This document shows, piece by piece, positions 53,567 to 61,723 of a DNA stretch of 64,000 bases. How positions within the stretch are numbered: position 1 is the stretch's first letter; each line of letters begins with the position of its first letter. Under the pieces are notes generated by a model. The model made no database searches, was not told the DNA's origin, and saw only the letters and a program-made list of their open reading frames with translations. The stretch covers positions 710,001-774,000 of the forward strand of contig NC_007406.1 in assembly GCF_000012725.1 (NCBI RefSeq), given 5' to 3'. Both the position numbers and the translations under genes were made by a program. This DNA is from Nitrobacter winogradskyi Nb-255. GTDB taxonomy: Bacteria; Pseudomonadota; Alphaproteobacteria; Rhizobiales; Xanthobacteraceae.

Positions 53567-54443
53567 ATGCAACTATCCCTTCGTGCGCTACCCTCGGACG
53601 TTGACTTCGTGCCCCCGGCCAAGCTCATCGAGCAGGCGCGGAAAGCGTGACGCGCGGCCGATCCGAAACTCGAACCCGGGCCTGGCGGACTTGCCCTCAC
53701 CATTCGGGGCTTGCGAAAATCGTTTGGTGAGAACGATGTGCTGCGCGGGATCGATCTTCATATTCCGGCGGGCCAGTTTGTCGCGATCGTCGGGCGCAGC
53801 GGTTGCGGCAAGAGCACCTTGCTGCGGCTGATCGCCGGTCTTGAGACGGCAACCGCAGGCTCGATCGGCTTTGGTGAAAACATCCGCGCGGAAGATGTCC
53901 GCGTGATGTTCCAGGAACCGCGCTTGCTGCCGTGGACGAAGGTTGCGGCAAACGTCGAGGTCGGCTTGGGTCGCGAGCGCGCGCGGCATGATGCGAGGGC
54001 ACGCGCCGAGCAGGCGTTGACCGAGGTCGGGCTGCACGACAAACGCGGGCAATGGCCCAGGATCCTGTCGGGCGGGCAGAAGCAGCGTGTCGCGCTGGCC
54101 CGCGCCCTGGTCAGCCGTCCGCGCGTGCTGGCGCTCGACGAGCCGCTCGGTGCGCTCGATGCCTTGACGCGCATCGATGCAGCGCCTGCTTGAGCGAGTT
54201 TGGAGCGATCAGGCTTTTACCGCGATTCTCGTTACGCACGATGTCTCGGAGGCGGTCGCGCTGGCTGATCGGGTGCTTGTGATCGAGCAGGGGCGGATCG
54301 CCCACGATGTCGAGATCAATATTGCGCGTCCGCGCCGACGCGGCATTGCGCGTCCGCGCCGACGCGGCTCCGCCGATCTCGCCGCGATCGAGGGATCGAT
54401 CCTGCAGGAACTGTTGAAAGAGGATCGGTCGACCGATGCTTGA
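53567..54443 (+). pseudogene. ssuB: Alkanesulfonate ABC ATPase SsuB with nonsense and frameshift lesions
   Basis: The N-terminal leader (MQLSLRALPSDVDFVPPAKL...) stops at a TGA at 53648-53650, codon 28. The same frame then resumes with [20 protein letters not shown], Walker A ([17 protein letters not shown]), the signature ([16 protein letters not shown]) and Walker B ([18 protein letters not shown]). At about 54172 two bases are missing (ATC-G-ATG-CAG), and the rest ([20 protein letters not shown], then [13 protein letters not shown]) is in another frame. A 24-bp tandem duplication near the end adds IARPRRRG twice. With two lesions the ATPase is inactive unless errors are present. Confidence 0.9.
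54321..54368. repeat. Exact 24-bp tandem duplication inside the ssuB relic
   Basis: Two identical units, each starting ATTGCGCGTCCGCGCC, lie at 54321-54344 and 54345-54368. Each adds the eight residues IARPRRRG to the C-terminal region after the H-loop. The duplication is in frame. Confidence 0.95.
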
Positions 54444-54479
54444 TGAACGGGACGGATCATTCTTTAATTTGAGGCCATC

Positions 54480-55061
54480 ATGAATCTAGCTGTTCGAGAC
54501 ATTTCGCGGGGACGCGAGATCGGGTCAGGCGAGTTCCGCAACGCCATGCGCCATCTGGCCGGCGGCGTCAGCGTCATTACGGCCGGACGCGGCGACGATA
54601 TTTCGGGTATGACGGTTACGTCAGTCGCCTCGCTGGCAATCGAGCCTGCAACCTTGACCGTCGCGATCAACCGAAAAGCGTCAACATTGCCGTTGCTCCT
54701 GCGATATGGCGCCTTTGGCGTCAATATTCTGACTGGCGGCCAGGCCGGTATTGCTGAACGATTCACCGGCAAGGATGGGCATAAGGGAGCGGCACGCTTT
54801 GCCGGCAGTTCCTGGACAACGGGTGCGTTTGGCGTGCCGCTGCTCAAGGATGCGCTGGTTGCCATCACCTGCGAGCTGGAAGAAACCATCGAGCGGCATT
54901 CTCACGTTATCGCGCTTGGCCGTGTTGTTCATCTGGCGGCCTCGGAAGGAGACTCATCACTCGCCTATTGGCGAGGCGATTACCTTGCAATTGAACGAAT
55001 CAGTGGCATATCGCGAACCGCTGGTGGTCCTTTACCGACCGTTCATGCCTCGGATGAGTGA
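54480..55061 (+). CDS. Flavin reductase (HpaC/SsuE-functional type)
   Basis: The product is 193 residues of the flavin-reductase-like, FMN-binding split barrel. It shows FRNAMRHLAGGVSVITAG, GMTVTSVASLAIEPATLTVA, the NAD(P)H/FMN segment LLLRYGAFGVNILTGGQAGI and the C-terminal HVIALGRVVHLAAS. It would supply FMNH2 to SsuD. It is not homologous in type to E. coli SsuE but is a known replacement. It lies 36 bases after the ssuB relic and is intact. Confidence 0.88.
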   Translation: MNLAVRDISRGREIGSGEFRNAMRHLAGGVSVITAGRGDDISGMTVTSVASLAIEPATLTVAINRKASTLPLLLRYGAFGVNILTGGQAGIAERFTGKDGHKGAARFAGSSWTTGAFGVPLLKDALVAITCELEETIERHSHVIALGRVVHLAASEGDSSLAYWRGDYLAIERISGISRTAGGPLPTVHASDE

Positions 55062-55577
55062 GGATCGAGAGCCAATCTCACGCGCCGGATAGCCAGATAA
55101 AAGAAGCTCCTTTGTAGAGTTCCCTGCCGGCAGCGAAGTGATGGAGATTTGGTTGTATATCACTGCGCCGGCCGCCAATCCAAGATTCTGCAACTCATTC
55201 CAGATTGCGGACTGAGCCGCCGCAACAAATGTTTCAATCTCCATCTCGCGTACCATAAGCCGATTGCAGTCAGGGCCCACACGATTGCGGAGCAAAGAAC
55301 GCGGCGGCGGCGCCATAAAGCGAGACGACGAGGAAAACCACGGCAGAGGCTATCCGCCCCGCTGCCGAGCGCCGCGGCTTTTCTGGCCCCGGCGTTCTCC
55401 GCGACCTCCTGCGTCCCGCTTGCGCCGGATTTCATGGCGCTCGACCAGCGTTGCGCTGGCGCAGAAAAAATGGCCGGCAGCTAATCCAAATGTGGAGACG
55501 ATGACCGTTTGAGGCCTGTAAGGCTGCCGATTCACGGCAGGGATCGGGCAGGACGCGAACAGTTCCCGGTTCCTATC
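55062..55577. other. Gap of about 500 bp after the ssu operon
   Basis: I see no supported gene. Small frames on both strands lack family features. The dispersed repeat R5 follows. Confidence 0.4.
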
Positions 55578-55716
55578 AAGCTCCGCTTCTGATTGAATGA
55601 TGAGAAGTGAGAGAAGAGAGGATTGAGATCGCTGTTCTGTCGTGTTTTCCTTACGCGAAACGGTGCCGTCCTTAGGGCTCAAGCCCGAGGACATACTTCG
55701 CTCGAGAACGCTATGG
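55578..55716. repeat. Dispersed repeat (copy R5)
   Basis: It contains TCCGCTTCTGATTGAATGAT, then GTGTTTTCCTTACGCGAAAC and GGGCTCAAGCCCGAGGACAT, ending CTCGAGAACGCTATGG. Order and sequence follow copy R1 at 1560-1705. It ends just before the start of the gene at 55730 and lies in its upstream region. Confidence 0.7.
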
Positions 55717-55729
55717 AAAGGTTACCGGG

Positions 55730-57709
55730 ATGCGCCTCACAAGCCGGTTTGCTGCGGGACTAGTGGCTGCGTTCATTCTTGCGGCGATAGGCCCGCCGGC
55801 CGAAGCGGCGGCAAGGCCGTGCGAGCAGGCGGTCGGGTTCTCGGTCCTGCCCTCGCCGGTTGCGCCTTGGAAGGGGGCGCCGCTGCGCGTCATGATCACC
55901 ACCGAAAAGCCGCTCCAGGGCGTGATCTCGCTGGTCGCGCCGGATGGCAGAGTCGTGGCCAGATCGTCCGACCGGCACGGCAGTGCGCCGTACTCCTGGT
56001 TCGCCGAGGCCGCTCAGCCTACGGCAGGCGTGTGGCGCGCCACCTTGACGCTCGACAGCGCAATGGCGGATTGCAGCACAATTACGCGCGACATCTCCGT
56101 GAGCGCGCGCAAGCCAAACCCTCCACCCATTCCATCGGGTGCGTTCTGGCAGGTGCGCAATAGCTGGGATCACACGACCGAGTCCCTGTTTTCCGCGTGG
56201 ATTGAGAAGCTATTCGACGCGCCTCCCGATCAGGATCTTTCATGGAAAGCATGGCATGAAGTCCTGCACAACCGATCGCGCAATTTCCTGTTCAACTATT
56301 TAGGTCGCGGGGAAGATGACAAGCGGACGGGCCTTCGTCCCGACTGTGCTGATTTCGTGTATTTCCTGCGCGCCTATTTTGCCTACAAGATGGGATTACC
56401 CTTCGGCTATTCCAATTGCTCGCGTGGGGCCCGCGGCAAGGCGCCCAGGTGCTACCAGTGGTTCGACATGGAGCACCCCGAGAAGACGCGCCCGCAACCG
56501 CCTTCAGAACAGGAAACCGCGTCGGCTGCGGCCCCCGGCGCCATGCCGCCCGGACAAGCGCCTGCGCTTCTGCAGCCCTTTGCCTCGTTGCAGCCGGCCC
56601 CGGCCGAGACACTCGTGGCTCCGCCGAAGGCGCGGCCGAAACGGCCGACGACGTTCAACGAATATCTGCGGGATGTCGGGGACGTCGTGCATACGGGCGC
56701 CGTTCGCGCCGCCGCGAGCGACGATAACACCGATTTCTACACTGTCGCGCTGACCCAGGAAGCGCTTCGTCCCGGCACGGTGTACGCCGATCCCTACGGC
56801 CATGTGCTGATGCTTGTGCATCGCGTGCCGGAAAAGAACGGCAAGCCGGGCGTCTTCCTCGCCGTCGATGCGGAGCCGGACGGCTCGATCACACGAAAGC
56901 GTTTCTGGCGCGGCAACTTCCTGTTCGCGCACGACCCCGCGCTGGGAAGCCCCGGCTTCAAGCGCTTTCGGCCGGTCGTGCGTGGGAAAGGCGGTGCGTT
57001 GCGGCGGCTGGTCAACGCCGAAATCACCAGCAATACCCAGTATGCTGATTTTTCGCTCGATCAATCGGAGATGAGCGCCGAGGATTTTTACGATCGCATG
57101 GACGACGTGATGTCGCCGGAACCGCTCGATCCCGTGAAAGCGATGACAGACGCTATCGAAAGCCTGAACGAGCAGGTGAAGACGCGGGTGACCGCGGTCG
57201 AGAACGGACGACAGTATCAGAACAAGCATGCTGGAGAGGTAGCTATGCCCAACGGCTCCGCGATCTTCGGCACGACCGGAGCCTGGGAGGATTACTCCAC
57301 TCCGGCGCGCGATTTCCGTTTGCTGATCGCGATCGATGTCGTGCGGGGATTTCCCGATCGTGTCATCCGACGGGCGACGCGTTACGCGATGCCGGGCGGC
57401 AAGAGCATCGCGGAGGTGAAAAGCGAACTGCAAGGCGTGCTTGCCTCCGAGCTTGCTTCGCGAAAAATATCCTATATGCGCAGTGACGGCTCGCAATGGA
57501 CGCTTTCGCTCAAGGAGGTCGTCGAGCGAGCGCCGCGCTTCGAGATGGCTTATAATCCGAACGACTGCGCCGAGGTGAGGTGGGGTGCGTCGGAAGGCTC
57601 TGAGGAGGCATCCACGTGCAAGCGGCACGCGCCGCAGGCGCAGCGCGAGAAGATGTCGTCGAAGTACCGGACCTGGTTTCACGAGCGGAACTGGCCGACC
57701 AACAGCTAG
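55730..57709 (+). CDS. Secreted protein with papain-like (NlpC/P60-type) Cys-His-Asp pattern, function unknown
   Basis: The product is 659 residues with signal peptide RFAAGLVAAFILAAIGPPAE. A beta-rich N-terminal domain (residues about 40-125) is followed by a domain beginning SWDHTTESLFSAWIEKLFDA. In this domain TGLRPDCADFVYFLRAYFAY could supply a catalytic Cys, YADPYGHVLMLVHRVPE the His, and GVFLAVDAEPDGS the Asp, the order of papain-like peptidases. A Pro/Ala-rich linker (residues about 255-305) interrupts it. The C-terminal third is unrecognised. It probably acts in the periplasm, perhaps on the cell wall. It is followed by a VOC gene 11 bases later. Confidence 0.65.
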   Translation: MRLTSRFAAGLVAAFILAAIGPPAEAAARPCEQAVGFSVLPSPVAPWKGAPLRVMITTEKPLQGVISLVAPDGRVVARSSDRHGSAPYSWFAEAAQPTAGVWRATLTLDSAMADCSTITRDISVSARKPNPPPIPSGAFWQVRNSWDHTTESLFSAWIEKLFDAPPDQDLSWKAWHEVLHNRSRNFLFNYLGRGEDDKRTGLRPDCADFVYFLRAYFAYKMGLPFGYSNCSRGARGKAPRCYQWFDMEHPEKTRPQPPSEQETASAAAPGAMPPGQAPALLQPFASLQPAPAETLVAPPKARPKRPTTFNEYLRDVGDVVHTGAVRAAASDDNTDFYTVALTQEALRPGTVYADPYGHVLMLVHRVPEKNGKPGVFLAVDAEPDGSITRKRFWRGNFLFAHDPALGSPGFKRFRPVVRGKGGALRRLVNAEITSNTQYADFSLDQSEMSAEDFYDRMDDVMSPEPLDPVKAMTDAIESLNEQVKTRVTAVENGRQYQNKHAGEVAMPNGSAIFGTTGAWEDYSTPARDFRLLIAIDVVRGFPDRVIRRATRYAMPGGKSIAEVKSELQGVLASELASRKISYMRSDGSQWTLSLKEVVERAPRFEMAYNPNDCAEVRWGASEGSEEASTCKRHAPQAQREKMSSKYRTWFHERNWPTNS

Positions 57710-57720
57710 AGGACGAGCAG

Positions 57721-58200
57721 ATGGCAACCGCGAAGAACACGATCTGCCTGTGGTATGACAGGGATGCCGAGGCGGCGGCTCGCTTCTACGCCGCGACCTT
57801 TCCTGACAGCTCGGTGAGCGCCGTTCATCATGCCCCCACCGACTATCCGTCCGGCAAGGCGGGCGACGTGCTGACGGTCGAGTTCACCGTCGCCGGCATA
57901 CCCTGTCTCGGTCTCAATGGCGGTCCCGCGTTCAAGCACAATGAGGCCTTCTCATTCCAGATTGCCACCGACGATCAGGAAGAGACTGACCGCTATTGGA
58001 ACGCCATCGTCGGCAATGGCGGCCAGGAAAGCGCGTGCGGCTGGTGCAAGGATAAATGGGGCATCTCCTGGCAGATCACGCCGCGCGTTTTGACCGAGGC
58101 GATGGCTGCCGGCGGCGACGAAGCAAAACGCGCATTCAGTGCGATGATGACCATGAAGAAAATCGACGTCGCCGCGATCGAGAAGGCACGGCGGGGCTGA
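57721..58200 (+). CDS. VOC-superfamily protein (PhnB-like)
   Basis: The product is 159 residues; GAGGACGAGC precedes the ATG. It has the PhnB/3-demethylubiquinone-methyltransferase-like pattern: CLWYDRDAEAAARFYAATFP, LTVEFTVAGIPCLGLNGGPA, then FSFQIATDDQEETDRYWNAI and WCKDKWGISWQITPRVL. The paired beta-alpha-beta modules form a metal or small-molecule site. The function of this subgroup is unknown. It may be cotranscribed with the secreted protein. Confidence 0.88.
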   Translation: MATAKNTICLWYDRDAEAAARFYAATFPDSSVSAVHHAPTDYPSGKAGDVLTVEFTVAGIPCLGLNGGPAFKHNEAFSFQIATDDQEETDRYWNAIVGNGGQESACGWCKDKWGISWQITPRVLTEAMAAGGDEAKRAFSAMMTMKKIDVAAIEKARRG

Positions 58201-58212
58201 CGCGTAACCAGA

Positions 58213-59382
58213 TCAAGATCGGAGAGTCCCGTTTCCGCGATAGCGGAACGGCGGGAGCGGCGTCTCGATGTCACTGACTTCGATGTCACGGACCTCAGTG
58301 TCATTGACCTCGGTGTTATCGATGATGCGTCGGTCGACAGCCTTCCGGTGCGGCGACTTGCGGCAAACCGGATCGGTCGCGGAAGCATCGCCGGCAAGCG
58401 CCATGGCCTGACACCTGCATCCGCCGAAGTCGATGTCCTTGCGCTCGCAGCTTCTGCAAGGCTCCGGCATCCAGCCGTCGCCACGAAAGGCGTTGAAGGC
58501 GCCGCCATTGTACCAGATCTCGCCGAGGGGGCGCGCCCGGACGTTATCAAAGGCGAGATGCTTGATGGTTTCGGCGGCGTGGCATGGTAAGACCCGACCC
58601 GAAGGCGTGACATTGAATCCGGCGCGGCCCCAGCCGCCCATGCAAGCCTTCGGATATGTCGCGTAGTAATCGGCCGGAATGTAGTCGATCACAAGCGCGC
58701 CTTCGAGCCGCGCGCGCATCGTCTCCACGATGCTCGTAGCCTTGGCGACCTGATCCATCGTCGGCATCAAAGCCTTCTGATTGAGCATAGCCCATCCGTG
58801 GAATTGGACCGTCGCGATTTCGACCCGGCGCGCGCCGAGTTCGACTGCGAGAGATATGATATCTTCGATCTCTCCCATGTTCCGGCGATGACAGACCGCA
58901 TTGAGGGTCAGTGGAATGCCGGCGTTGCGCAGCCAGCCGGCGACGGCCATTTTGCGCGCATGGCCACCGTCGTAACCGGCGACATGATCGGCGCCGGGCG
59001 CTCTCGTTCCCTGAATTGACAGTTGCACGTGATCCAGTCCCGCGGCCGAGAGCTTGTCGACGCGCGCTTCCGTCAAACCAAGGCCGGACGTTATCAGGTT
59101 GGTGTAGAGTCCCAAGGATACGGCAGCCTTCGTCAGATCGATCAGGTCGCGCCGCGAGGCCGGCTCTCCACCGGACAGATGCAGATGAAGAACGCCAAGA
59201 GCGGCGGCCTGCCGAAAGGTCTCGATCCACTCGCTCGTCGACAATTCCTCGTTCGCCCGTGCAAGTTCCAGAGGGTTGGAACAGTAGGGACAAGCGAGCG
59301 GACAGCGATGGGTGAGTTCGGCAAGCATCGCGATCGGAGGCGGAGCCGCGACCTGTCCCGTCCCTTCTGCGGTGACGGTCAT
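58213..59382 (-). CDS. pqqE: PqqA peptide cyclase (radical SAM)
   Basis: The product is 389 residues. The radical-SAM cluster motif is CPLACPYC (C-x3-C-x2-C) in LAELTHRCPLACPYCSNPLE. The SPASM-type auxiliary Cys set is in PKACMGGWGRAGFNVTPSGR, VLPCHAAETIKHL, EPCRSCERKDIDFGGCRCQA and DPVCRKSPH. It joins Glu and Tyr side chains of PqqA by a C-C bond. The start overlaps the pqqD stop (ATGA). An odd C-terminal tail (NTEVNDTEVRDIEVSDIE) is encoded by 15-bp repeats and is absent from usual PqqE. Confidence 0.96.
   Translation of the reverse strand: MTVTAEGTGQVAAPPPIAMLAELTHRCPLACPYCSNPLELARANEELSTSEWIETFRQAAALGVLHLHLSGGEPASRRDLIDLTKAAVSLGLYTNLITSGLGLTEARVDKLSAAGLDHVQLSIQGTRAPGADHVAGYDGGHARKMAVAGWLRNAGIPLTLNAVCHRRNMGEIEDIISLAVELGARRVEIATVQFHGWAMLNQKALMPTMDQVAKATSIVETMRARLEGALVIDYIPADYYATYPKACMGGWGRAGFNVTPSGRVLPCHAAETIKHLAFDNVRARPLGEIWYNGGAFNAFRGDGWMPEPCRSCERKDIDFGGCRCQAMALAGDASATDPVCRKSPHRKAVDRRIIDNTEVNDTEVRDIEVSDIETPLPPFRYRGNGTLRS
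58267..58326. repeat. Four imperfect 15-bp tandem repeats in the pqqE 3' end
   Basis: The units on the plus strand are GATGTCACTGACTTC, GATGTCACGGACCTC, AGTGTCATTGACCTC and GGTGTTATCGATGAT. They encode the acidic five-residue repeat seen in the PqqE tail. The length keeps the frame. Confidence 0.85.
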
Positions 59383-59681
59383 CCGACGACCTCCAGCGTC
59401 CGCCGGTTGATGAACTCGCGGATGAAGGGAATGATGTCCCGGAGAACCTGTTCCTTCGGCGCCTCGAACCGGCGAGAGAGATCATCGGCGATCCGATCCA
59501 GATTCCGATGACCATCGATCTCCTTTATGATCGCGACTGCGATCTCATCGAGCGCGATCGCGCGCTCCGGCGCCAGAAGCACGGTCTGGTTTCGAACCGT
59601 ATCCTTCCGCAGCCGGACGCCTCGCGCCAGATGCACGACGGTGCCGCCGTCAATCTCCGGCCTCGCAGTGTTCGGTATCAT
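59379..59681 (-). CDS. pqqD: PQQ biosynthesis peptide chaperone
   Basis: The product is 100 residues from ATG 59681. It is a RiPP recognition element type winged-helix protein: HLARGVRLRKDTVRNQTVLL, LAPERAIALDEIAVAIIKEI, and LSRRFEAPKEQVLRDIIPFI. It binds PqqA and presents it to PqqE. It overlaps pqqC by 32 bases and pqqE by four. No fusion with PqqC is present although the genes overlap. Confidence 0.95.
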   Translation of the reverse strand: MIPNTARPEIDGGTVVHLARGVRLRKDTVRNQTVLLAPERAIALDEIAVAIIKEIDGHRNLDRIADDLSRRFEAPKEQVLRDIIPFIREFINRRTLEVVG

Positions 59682-60501
59682 GACCTGAAGTCCTTTCGGC
59701 CTGGGCGATCTCGCCTTCATCCGCGCCGACGCCGTCGCGGCCGTTCCACGCGCCCGGAGGGATGAACCCCGGCGCGACATAGGCGAAATGGAGAGCGTCG
59801 AGCTGGGACCACAGCACATCGGTTTTGAAGATCAACGCCGCGGCGGCTGCATCCTGCTTCTCCATCGTGTCGGCATTGTCGAGAACATAGGACAGACCGA
59901 ATTCAACCTCGCGCGGCGCTTCTTTCAGACGTTGACGGAAGTAGGACAGGGCATTGTCGTTGGCAAAGGCGTAATGCTCCAGAAGACCGGCGATGCGATC
60001 CTCATGGATGGCCCTCGCGAACATCTCCGTCAGCGATGAGGCGACAGCCTCAAGCATCGGCTTCTCCCGGACGAAAGACACATAGGCATCGACCGCGAAG
60101 CGCGTCCCGGGAAGAACGCCTCGGGTCGAAGCGACGTAATCGGGATCGAGTCCTGTGGCTTCCGCCAGTTTCAGCCAACGCCTCAGTCCTCCGCCTTCCT
60201 GAAGGCCGCCGTCATGTTCCTCGATGCGCCTGCGCCAGGCGCGGCGCAGTCCGGGATCATCCACCCGCGACATGAAAGCTGCATCCTTCATCGGGATTCG
60301 GCTCTGATAATAGTAGCGGTTGATCACCCAGGCGCGCGCCTGGGTCAGGGTGCATTGCCCACCATGCAGCATCCGGTGAAATACGTGCTTGTCGTGATAG
60401 CGCTCGGCGCCGATCGCCCTGAGGCGGGCTTCGAACGCGTTTCTGTCAGGAGCGGGGTGCAAGGGAAATCTCGGCGCCGTCGCAGCCGACTTCGAAACCA
60501 T
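59650..60501 (-). CDS. pqqC: Pyrroloquinoline-quinone synthase
   Basis: The product is 283 residues. Family segments are AERYHDKHVFHRMLHGGQCT, QARAWVINRYYYQSRIPMKD, and EATGLDPDYVASTRGVLPGT, with active-site His, Arg and Tyr residues in these blocks. It performs the final eight-electron ring closure and oxidation. The C terminus after GFIPPGAWNGRDG is longer than usual (about 25 residues) and overlaps pqqD. The annotated start overlaps the pqqB end by 56 bases; a downstream TTG start is possible. Confidence 0.95.
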   Translation of the reverse strand: MVSKSAATAPRFPLHPAPDRNAFEARLRAIGAERYHDKHVFHRMLHGGQCTLTQARAWVINRYYYQSRIPMKDAAFMSRVDDPGLRRAWRRRIEEHDGGLQEGGGLRRWLKLAEATGLDPDYVASTRGVLPGTRFAVDAYVSFVREKPMLEAVASSLTEMFARAIHEDRIAGLLEHYAFANDNALSYFRQRLKEAPREVEFGLSYVLDNADTMEKQDAAAAALIFKTDVLWSQLDALHFAYVAPGFIPPGAWNGRDGVGADEGEIAQAERTSGHDTEHCEAGD

Positions 60502-61345
60502 GCCGCAGAACGAGGTCGCGCTCCGGTCCGTCCCGCCAGATGGGATTGGTGTTGTTGATGTGAATGTAGACGATCCGCCCGATATCGAGTCGCGCCAGAA
60601 CCTTGAGGCTGCCGCCTTCGCCGCTGATGGGCATGTGCCCCATGCGCCGCCCGGTCTTCGTCCCGGTCCGGGTGCGGATCATTTCGTCGTCGGTGAAGAG
60701 CGTGCCGTCGAAAAAGACGATGTCCGCACCGCGAATCCTGGTTGCCAGCGATTCCGTGAGGTGAGCGCATCCCGGAATGTAGAAAGCTCTCAGGCCGCCA
60801 GCGGACAGCGCAACACCTGTCACATGCTCACTTTCAGCACCGATTGTCGCATCCTCGTCCTCCATGAAAAGCGCCACCTTGCCGGGCACCGCGAACAACG
60901 ACGCATCCAGCCCCGGCAGCAGCGGAAAGCTCTTATTCGGAACAACCAGATTGCGCTGCACGGTGTTCGGATCGAGCACACGGAAGACGGGATTGGAATC
61001 GAGGATGCCGGCAATCGCCCCGGTCAGGAATATCTGAAATGGCTGCCTTTCACGCAACGTCAACAGGCCGACGATATGGTCGAGGTCGCCATTGGTGAGG
61101 ACCACGCTCATGATCGGCGTATCGCGCGGGCCACGCGGATGAAGCTGCGTATTGTCGTTGATCTGCTGGCGGATATCGGGTGAGGCATTCAGAATCGCCC
61201 AGTTCAACCCACCCAGGCTGACCGCCAGTGATGATTGTGTCTGAGGGCGCAGGCCTGAGGAGCGCGCCATCGCGCAGTTCCGGCAGCCGCAATTCCACTG
61301 CGGCAGGCCTCCGCCGGCGGCGGCGCCAAGCACGACAAAACGCAT
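60446..61345 (-). CDS. pqqB: PqqB, metallo-beta-lactamase-fold hydroxylase of PQQ synthesis
   Basis: The product is 299 residues. It has the PqqB start VVLGAAAGGGLPQWNCGCRN and the MBL motif variant LTNGDLDHIVGLLTLRE. ADIVFFDGTLFTDDEMIRTR and RMGHMPISGEG follow, with metal ligands. It hydroxylates a tyrosine-derived intermediate. It lies 44 bases after pqqA. Cys residues near the N terminus (CGCRNC) are conserved in the family. Confidence 0.96.
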   Translation of the reverse strand: MRFVVLGAAAGGGLPQWNCGCRNCAMARSSGLRPQTQSSLAVSLGGLNWAILNASPDIRQQINDNTQLHPRGPRDTPIMSVVLTNGDLDHIVGLLTLRERQPFQIFLTGAIAGILDSNPVFRVLDPNTVQRNLVVPNKSFPLLPGLDASLFAVPGKVALFMEDEDATIGAESEHVTGVALSAGGLRAFYIPGCAHLTESLATRIRGADIVFFDGTLFTDDEMIRTRTGTKTGRRMGHMPISGEGGSLKVLARLDIGRIVYIHINNTNPIWRDGPERDLVLRHGFEVGCDGAEISLAPRS

Positions 61346-61389
61346 GGGTTGTCGATCTCCCGCGCCGACTTCCGCGCCGTCCTGGGGTC

Positions 61390-61485
61390 TCAGAGCCGAA
61401 CCGGCGCGCGCCCGTCAGCCGGAGCGTAGCTATTGATCTCCATGCCGCAGCTGACTTCCGCAAACCTCGGTGGATGCCACTTCAT
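61390..61485 (-). CDS. pqqA: PQQ precursor peptide PqqA
   Basis: The 31-residue peptide is too short for most gene finders. It begins MKWHPPRFAEVSCGMEINSY; the Glu-16 and Tyr-20 in E-I-N-S-Y form the E-x-x-x-Y crosslink that becomes PQQ. GGGAG precedes the ATG by six bases. The peptide ends with APADGRAPVRL. It is first in the operon pqqA-B-C-D-E and supplies the carbon skeleton. Three repeats of GATACCAAG lie 59-96 bases upstream. Confidence 0.96.
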   Translation of the reverse strand: MKWHPPRFAEVSCGMEINSYAPADGRAPVRL

Positions 61486-61543
61486 CTCGTTCTCCCTTAA
61501 GGGTGAGCTTTTCAGGATTGAACTTGCCCAGAGGTCCTGCATC

Positions 61544-61581
61544 GATACCAAGCGTCAGATACCAAGGGCATCGATACCAAG
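61544..61581. promoter_or_regulatory. Three GATACCAAG repeats upstream of pqqA
   Basis: Exact 9-bp copies at 61544-61552, 61558-61566 and 61573-61581 are spaced 14 and 15 bases start to start. They lie 59-96 bases upstream of the pqqA start codon (read as CTTGGTATC in the direction of transcription). Regular spacing near 1.5 helical turns suggests a regulator-binding array. Slippage-made repeats are the alternative. Confidence 0.45.
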
Positions 61582-61723
61582 GCATCGACGGGCTGGCTGT
61601 CTGTAACGCGCTGCTGTGCGGTGGGTTCCGCAGCCCGGCTATATGCGCACGGTCGGGGAGGAGAGCTATCGGGTGCATTCACCAGGGGCGTCATGTGGCT
61701 CCCGCGCCGCGGCTTTTGCGCAT

